NCBI GenBank assembly: GCA_005281725.1
Contig: SSBO01000012.1
Location: 10,755,254 to 10,819,253 of the forward strand
Length of the DNA: 64,000 nucleotides
Direction: 5' to 3'
Source: Wuchereria bancrofti
Lineage: Eukaryota; Nematoda; Chromadorea; Rhabditida; Onchocercidae
Shown here: positions 50,901 to 64,000 of the stretch, in pieces
How positions within the stretch are numbered: position 1 is the first letter of the stretch
Layout of the letters: each line of letters opens with the position of its first letter
Notes under the pieces: generated by a model
The model's input: the letters and a program-made list of their open reading frames with translations, nothing else
What the model was told of the DNA's origin: nothing
The model's database searches: none
Made by a program: the position numbers and the translations under genes

Positions 50901-52681
50901 AAATCAATCCATAAACAGTTCTTTGGGAAGTTTGTTAACAGCGTTGCCTATATCGAGTACGGGTATGTTTGGATTTATTACTCTTTTTTTTTTGAATAAG
51001 CTTGCTTCAGCGTAAACAAGTTATATCACCCACTTAGGAACTTTTAAATAAATGATGTATAATCTGTTGCTCTAAATTATCTCTGATAAATCTAACTAAG
51101 TTTTTTTTGCTGCTACTCACCTCCTATATAAAGTCATGCATTATAATGATTTTTGTCATGTTATATCGTTGTAGTTTTATCACTTGTTGGTTATGAAGTA
51201 TTGCATTCTGTGACTGAGATTATGCTTTACACATGGGGCGAAAAATTGAATAAATTCTACACAAATTCAAGAGAATCGTAAGTTACGCACACTTTTGTTG
51301 TTATGATATCGTAATCACAGGGTTATCAATTGAGCCTAATGGAACAGTTGATGAAGCTGTGAAAGTTGAACGGTTATGGTATCCAGATGGACGTTTTCTG
51401 GAAAGGGAAGATGTAGACGGGAGTAACACATTCAGTTGTGGGTAGGAGATTTTTTGTTTTAATATTTCCCAGTTTTTTTCACATTATTTCAAAGATATAA
51501 AATATAAAGGATTTTTATTCATACTACCAGGATGTGTGAAATTAATTTTTTAGAGAAAATGCTAGTATTCTGTGTTGACATATTATATGGTTCCAGGAAG
51601 AAAGCTCTGCCAATAAATGCTCTTCTCATCGATGGTATATGTCAGCAAATTTTACGGCTGAAACTTTCCGAAAGTCATATGGTTTTGTATAAAATTATGT
51701 TGTTTTTCAATCCGGGTTAGTATTTTTCCGCATCATCTTATTTGTACTGTTATTTCCCAGCGAAGATGGTTTTTATAAAAATATAGCTGTTGTTTTTCTT
51801 CTAAAGGAACATCAAAAATATGTTTGAAATTTGCAAATAAGTTCATATGTATTGTTTTAATTTATTATTGTGCTTCAAGTAATAATAAGATGTGGTAGTT
51901 CAGAGAATAATTTTCAAGTCTCTTATGGGATGTTTTCGTTACAGATGCTGACGGGCTATCTGTAAGAGGAAGGGCAACTGTAGGAATGGAAAGGACAAAA
52001 CTTTTGAATTATCTGTACGCCCAAATCATACGTGATCGTATAGGACGACAAGCCACCGAGCTGTATTCTAATATGCTCATGATGACATCTACTCTTATCG
52101 TTAGTTTTCTGGAATTTAAATTATGCGACGTTATCTTGAATGCTGTTTCAATTTTTGTTTTTTATGGTAACGTACTTGAGTTATAGTTTAATCTTTTGGT
52201 CGTGTTTTGCATTGTACATTGGAAGTGTATCTCTAGAAAAATATCTGAAAAAAGACAAAAATAAGAAAAAAACAGTTATAAAATCATGCATAATTTAGAC
52301 AAGGAAGCGTCCTAAAAGCAAAAAGCCAACACTTTTTTTTTTTTTTTTGACCAACTACAAAATTCGATCTGGTTTTTTATGGTCAGTGCTTTTTATTCTG
52401 AAGATTCCCTAAAGGTTAACTTGCTTGTTCTCTGCGTCATTAAATTTTGTATTAGGCAGACTTCTCAGGAATTCATGCGACACGACATTCATGCAGTTTT
52501 TTTTTCCAACTTAGTTTTAAATCTTGAAGTTTAAACTTATAAGGAGTTTTAATCTGCAACAATTCACGATAATTGTAAATTGCAGCGTGTTGCCTCATAT
52601 TTGAAGCGCACCTTCGACATATCACACATATTTGGTCCTGCAGATGATTTGATTGATCAGCTGATTATTGTTGGCTTATGA
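44987..52681 (+). CDS. Nuclear hormone receptor, nematode (NHR) type
   Basis: Ligand-regulated transcription factor with both domains. Exons: 44987-45233, 48577-48695, 48898-48949, 49153-49218, 49546-49684, 49784-49889, 50083-50244, 50478-50606, 50827-50962, 51175-51277, 51321-51441, 51597-51715, 51945-52099, 52586-52681 (about 583 codons). An 82-residue A/B region precedes the DNA-binding domain: finger 1 from [17 protein letters not shown] to [12 protein letters not shown], finger 2 from CQFSDDC to [18 protein letters not shown], with all eight Cys present. The P-box CNGCK is the type common in the HNF4-derived nematode receptors, not the CEGCK of classical ones. A basic hinge and Ser-rich linker follow. 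The ligand-binding domain shows helix 3-5 features ([20 protein letters not shown], then [20 protein letters not shown]) and ends [12 protein letters not shown]. Exon 10 to 11 does not keep phase. Intron 1 is 3.3 kb. The C. elegans orthologue is not assigned. Confidence 0.92.
47315..47389. promoter_or_regulatory. AGGTCA half-sites and a 14-base palindrome in NHR intron 1
   Basis: AGGTCA lies at 47315-47320 and its complement TGACCT at 47384-47389. GTCACTGCAGTGAC at 47374-47387 is a perfect palindrome overlapping the second half-site. AGGTCA is the classical nuclear-receptor half-site. In 3 kb some matches are expected by chance, so a regulatory role is only a suggestion. Confidence 0.25.
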
Positions 52682-55600
52682 TTATGTTCATGTAAAGGAA
52701 ATATCATTTATATTTTTGTATCGTTGGTTTCTTGAAAACTAGGTCACTTTAGCCATATTTTTGGTTCCAGTACTTACACTACTGAGTTTAAAATGAATTT
52801 GCTTGCTTAACTCAGGTTTAGGTTGAGAAAAAAAAAGAGGAAAACTATTAAAGTTTAGGAAACAGATTTTTTGTCCCATTTCCGTTTAATGTTGATATTA
52901 GTAGTTTTCGTTCGTATTTATTTTGATTCTTCTTGAATCCAAGTGGATTTTCTCCTTCTTTAGCATTATAGTTTTTCTTTATTATGTGAAGTATTTCCAG
53001 AAAATCGTAATTTTTTTAACATTTACTTCAATTTCATATTTTCTCCTAAACATAGAACGGAACATATTGAGAATCAGACGGGTTTCTGAATTGTATTATG
53101 TGTATGTCCTCAACTCAGGTTGTTAAATTTAGACAATTATCTATTACTGGTATTATTCCTTGTATTATTGCTTCAGTAAACATTACAACAGCGAAAACCA
53201 ATGACTAGCACTACCACTAATACTTTTATTGCTATATTTTTACTACCACTGTTACTATTACTCCTATTATTACTACTACTATTGTTACTACTGCAACCAT
53301 TGCTACTATTGATTGCTATTGTTGATTATTATAGCTATACTTCTTTCAACTGAATAGTATAATAGTTTGTTTCATTATCTCTGCAATTAGATGTTACCAC
53401 TAATAGGATAATGAAATAACGTCAGAACATGCGTCACAATTATTAGTCCCGTACTTTGCTTTCATTGTTAGCGAGATGATGATAGTTTTGGAAAATTATT
53501 CTGCAGGAGATTTTTTTTACACTTCGTCTACGGTTTTATTTTCGTTTTAGGAGTGCTTTCGAAAAAGAAGCTTCTTATTACACAAAAGATTATGGGAAAT
53601 ATATGATTTTAAGCTAATACACTAGAATTTCTTTCAAGATTTTTACTATTTCCAGGGACATTTTTTTTTATCAATATCAAGTTTTATATTATTTCAAAAA
53701 TGAAGATTGTTTGTTGTCGTTATTTTGATTGATTGTCTTCGTCACATATATTTCTTTATTTTCTTTTTTTTCTTTCATTTTTTACCAACGTTTGTTTTTT
53801 CTTTCCGGTATTCCCGGTCAAATTCAGATTTGCTTAGTATCATGAAATTCAAGAAGGTATACTCATTCGTTGAGTGTTATCTGGTGTAATTAGTAACTAC
53901 CTCTGATGTACAAATTTTACGAGAACTTCAAGACAAGCTTTTCAAATTCGTTGATCACTTCAAAATATTTTAAGAGGAAAAAGAAAAAAAAAAAACCTCT
54001 GCAATGTTTTTTTTCCTTTTTTTCGCTGCTTGCTTAAAAATTTTGAAATCTGCTGACCACTTAAAAACGTTATAACTCGAGAACATTATAAAATGCTCTT
54101 CAATACATATTTTTCCTCATAATTTTATTTCCCGTTTGAGTTATTACTATCGTCTTGATTTTCGAAGTTAACAAATCCTTGCTTGTATGTCTCAAATTTC
54201 CGGTAAATTTTCAGTGTCCACTAATCTATTTTTAATAGGAACTTCGTAAAAATAACGTTTGGTAGCCGAATAGAAAAAAGAGTAACATTGTAAGTTCGCT
54301 CTATACTAACTCGTCATCAAGATTTGCATTATGTTACGATGGAATAATTGGATCGCAGTCAAATGACAGATTATCCTCCAGTCCACACACTTACCATATA
54401 TGTTCCATTCATTTTTGTTTTGTCTTATGATTTGGCTGTACTTGTAAAACGCGCTTACGGGGGATATTGGCTTTGTTTCGTACTGTATTTTCCACCTTCC
54501 TTTGCTTCTACCCCCATTTGTTTTCTTTTTCCAAATTGTACAATCAAATTGAAGTCACGAGGTTTTTTGACGCGGGTAAATTGTTTATTGATGAATTATT
54601 ACTTGTACACGCCACAAAATGCACCGGTCACTGTATTGAAATAATGCAAAAATATTCACAGAAAATAGAACGCATGAGGCACATTAACGAACGCTAGGAC
54701 TTCATGGAGGAAGAAGTGGATTTCGGGGAGATATGCATTTCGTTCCGAGTTTTTTAGGGAAGTATTGTGTACAGTCTAGGATGCTAAGTGTGTCATATCA
54801 AAAATATCTTTACTCGACTGTAAAATCAAGTAAAACAACACCGAACGCCTTATATTTTGTAATTCCAGCAGGACAAGTTTCTTCGCCCTTCCGTTCAAAG
54901 CACTACATTTCAAAAAATATTTCCATTTTTTTTTAAGACCACATTTTGGTTGTAGGACACCAGGGAAAAGGAAATGCATATTGTGAGTCCAAAGGAATGA
55001 GGGAAGATTCCAAAATTCTTATGAATCATAAATAGGATTTTTGGGCTCCAACGACATACACATCGCACAAATAACAAGTAAATTTTGAGTTAACATCAAC
55101 AACTAATGGAACAAAAACAAAAACATTTAACGAGAAAATGAGGTAAAATTTTGGTTAAAATGATGCAGAACTTCACTTCTCATAATATAACACAAGGGTT
55201 TGCAAAGCACCGCTTAAGAGAGCGGAAAAACAAGAGAAAGAGCTCTAAAACAATAAATTTCACTTGAAGATTAAATTTGCATGGCTGTGTGGAATAAACA
55301 CTATCATTCTCAAGTACATCATATACACGTCAACTACTTATTATCATTGATAATACAGCAGGCATAAACACTCTGCAACTCACAACAAAGAAATGATTTC
55401 TCACGGCGTGAACTCGCTTCAAAATAAAATTTTCGCCACGAAAATTTTAGAGATTGTTAATCACGATAATAATTCATCCGCTCATTCATAAATCACCATT
55501 ATTATTACTGTCCTAATTACTACAAATCCGAAGGAAGATAATAAAGAAGGTTGATTTTTGGGTAGTTTTCTAAAAATTTCAGAACTATTTTAAGAATTAA

Positions 55601-56234
55601 ATTATTTTCAAATGCTGCAGAAGAAACGGAGTTTTTTTTAACTGGATAAACAAACGGACGAAGCTAAACTGGATAAATAAATGAATGAATGGAAGCAAAT
55701 AGTGATAAAGAGACGGGAAGAAAAATAACACAAACTGATAGATTAGGTAGAATACGAATATGTTAAAAGAAATAACTCAAAAAAATATGACGCTGGTTCC
55801 AAACATTATATTGCCAGAAATCGAATGCTTGCTAACCAACGCGGTCCCGCGCATCTAATTACCTAAATAATAAAAATGAACATGTCAGGAGCTTCCATAT
55901 TCTTAATTAGTTTTCCGTTTGTCAATTTACTTTTGAAAATTTACCAGAAATTCTTTCATTACGAAAACAATGAAAAAATATGTTGTTCAAAAAGACTAGT
56001 GCAGACTTTCAGATTTCTTTTGAAATGTACGACGAAGGCAAAAACATCTCAAGATGCAAATATTCCTAACCATATTTTCTCGAATTTAACAATTCAACTG
56101 ACGAGAATGACACCAAAACATTGAGAGACAGAACACCTAACGCACACTTCACCTCACAACCAAGACAGTTCATTTTATTATGATATTCAATTTCTTCTTT
56201 CGTTACCTTGCAATGTTAAATAGTGGAATGAAAT
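52682..56234. other. Intergenic region, convergent 3' ends
   Basis: Sits between the stops of the nuclear receptor (+) and the FOXK-like gene (-). It includes a degenerate ACT/ATT-rich tract (about 53200-53335) and poly-T runs. Open frames such as 54348-54644 and 55876-56124 lack codon structure, splice sites or family resemblance. I see nothing else. Confidence 0.6.

Positions 56235-64000
<7,766 letters not shown>

Noticed and set aside
54348..54644. Plus-strand hydrophobic frame between the nuclear receptor and FOXK
   Set aside because: Overlapping frames of similar length, no splice-site support, composition like the spacer; no recognisable family.

Overview
The window looks like nuclear DNA of a parasitic nematode, most probably a filarial or related spirurid worm. 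The reasons are: many small exons whose splice acceptors mostly fit the nematode TTTTCAG pattern; very AT-rich, simple-repeat-laden introns and spacers; a nuclear receptor with the C-x-GCK-x-FFRR recognition helix typical of the expanded nematode receptors; and acceptor-like sites just upstream of several start codons that fit spliced-leader addition. The species call is inference. There are two short assembly gaps (42091-42106 and 60274-60304), both next to low-complexity sequence. I see no bacterial genes, tRNA, rRNA or CRISPR.

Layout. 1-4191 (+): a calmodulin-like four-EF-hand gene with a long Ser/Thr/Pro-rich N-terminal extension. 5760-8975 (-): a nine-exon gene with a degenerate La module, an RRM and a long basic tail, best read as LARP7-like. 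9471-12724 (+): a complete 13-exon WDR46/Utp7 small-subunit processome gene, divergently arranged with the previous gene across about 0.5 kb. 13410-15425 (+): a complete six-exon TMEM41B (VTT/DedA-fold ER scramblase) gene. 15426-20772: repeats and a decayed non-LTR retrotransposon fragment. 20773-23235 (-): an unrecognised five-exon gene with one hydrophobic segment. 23236-44986: a gene-poor stretch of nearly 22 kb, rich in microsatellites and homopurine/homopyrimidine tracts. 44987-52681 (+): a 14-exon nuclear hormone receptor with complete DNA-binding and ligand-binding domains. 52682-56234: intergenic. 56235-64000 (-): a large FOXK-type gene (end of an FHA domain, a forkhead domain, long Q/N/S-rich tail) that runs off the right edge.

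Exon-intron structures were derived by hand. Nearly all exon joins keep phase exactly: WDR46 gives 559 aa, TMEM41B about 252 aa, the orphan gene about 301 aa, and FOXK about 1,070 codons inside the window. Two joins do not close: a one-base frame break inside the sixth exon of the LARP7-like gene (near 6690) and one at the exon 10/11 junction of the nuclear receptor (51277/51321). One TMEM41B intron appears to use a GC donor.

Functionally the window mixes RNA/ribosome biogenesis (LARP7-like, WDR46), membrane lipid handling (TMEM41B), calcium signalling (calmodulin-like) and transcription factors that sense metabolism or nutrients in other animals (nuclear receptor, FOXK). Apart from the divergent LARP7-like/WDR46 pair, nothing suggests the genes form one pathway. 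I did not find evidence for a wholly new system. The best leads are the orphan membrane gene, the LARP7-like protein without a visible xRRM, and the nematode FHA-forkhead gene.
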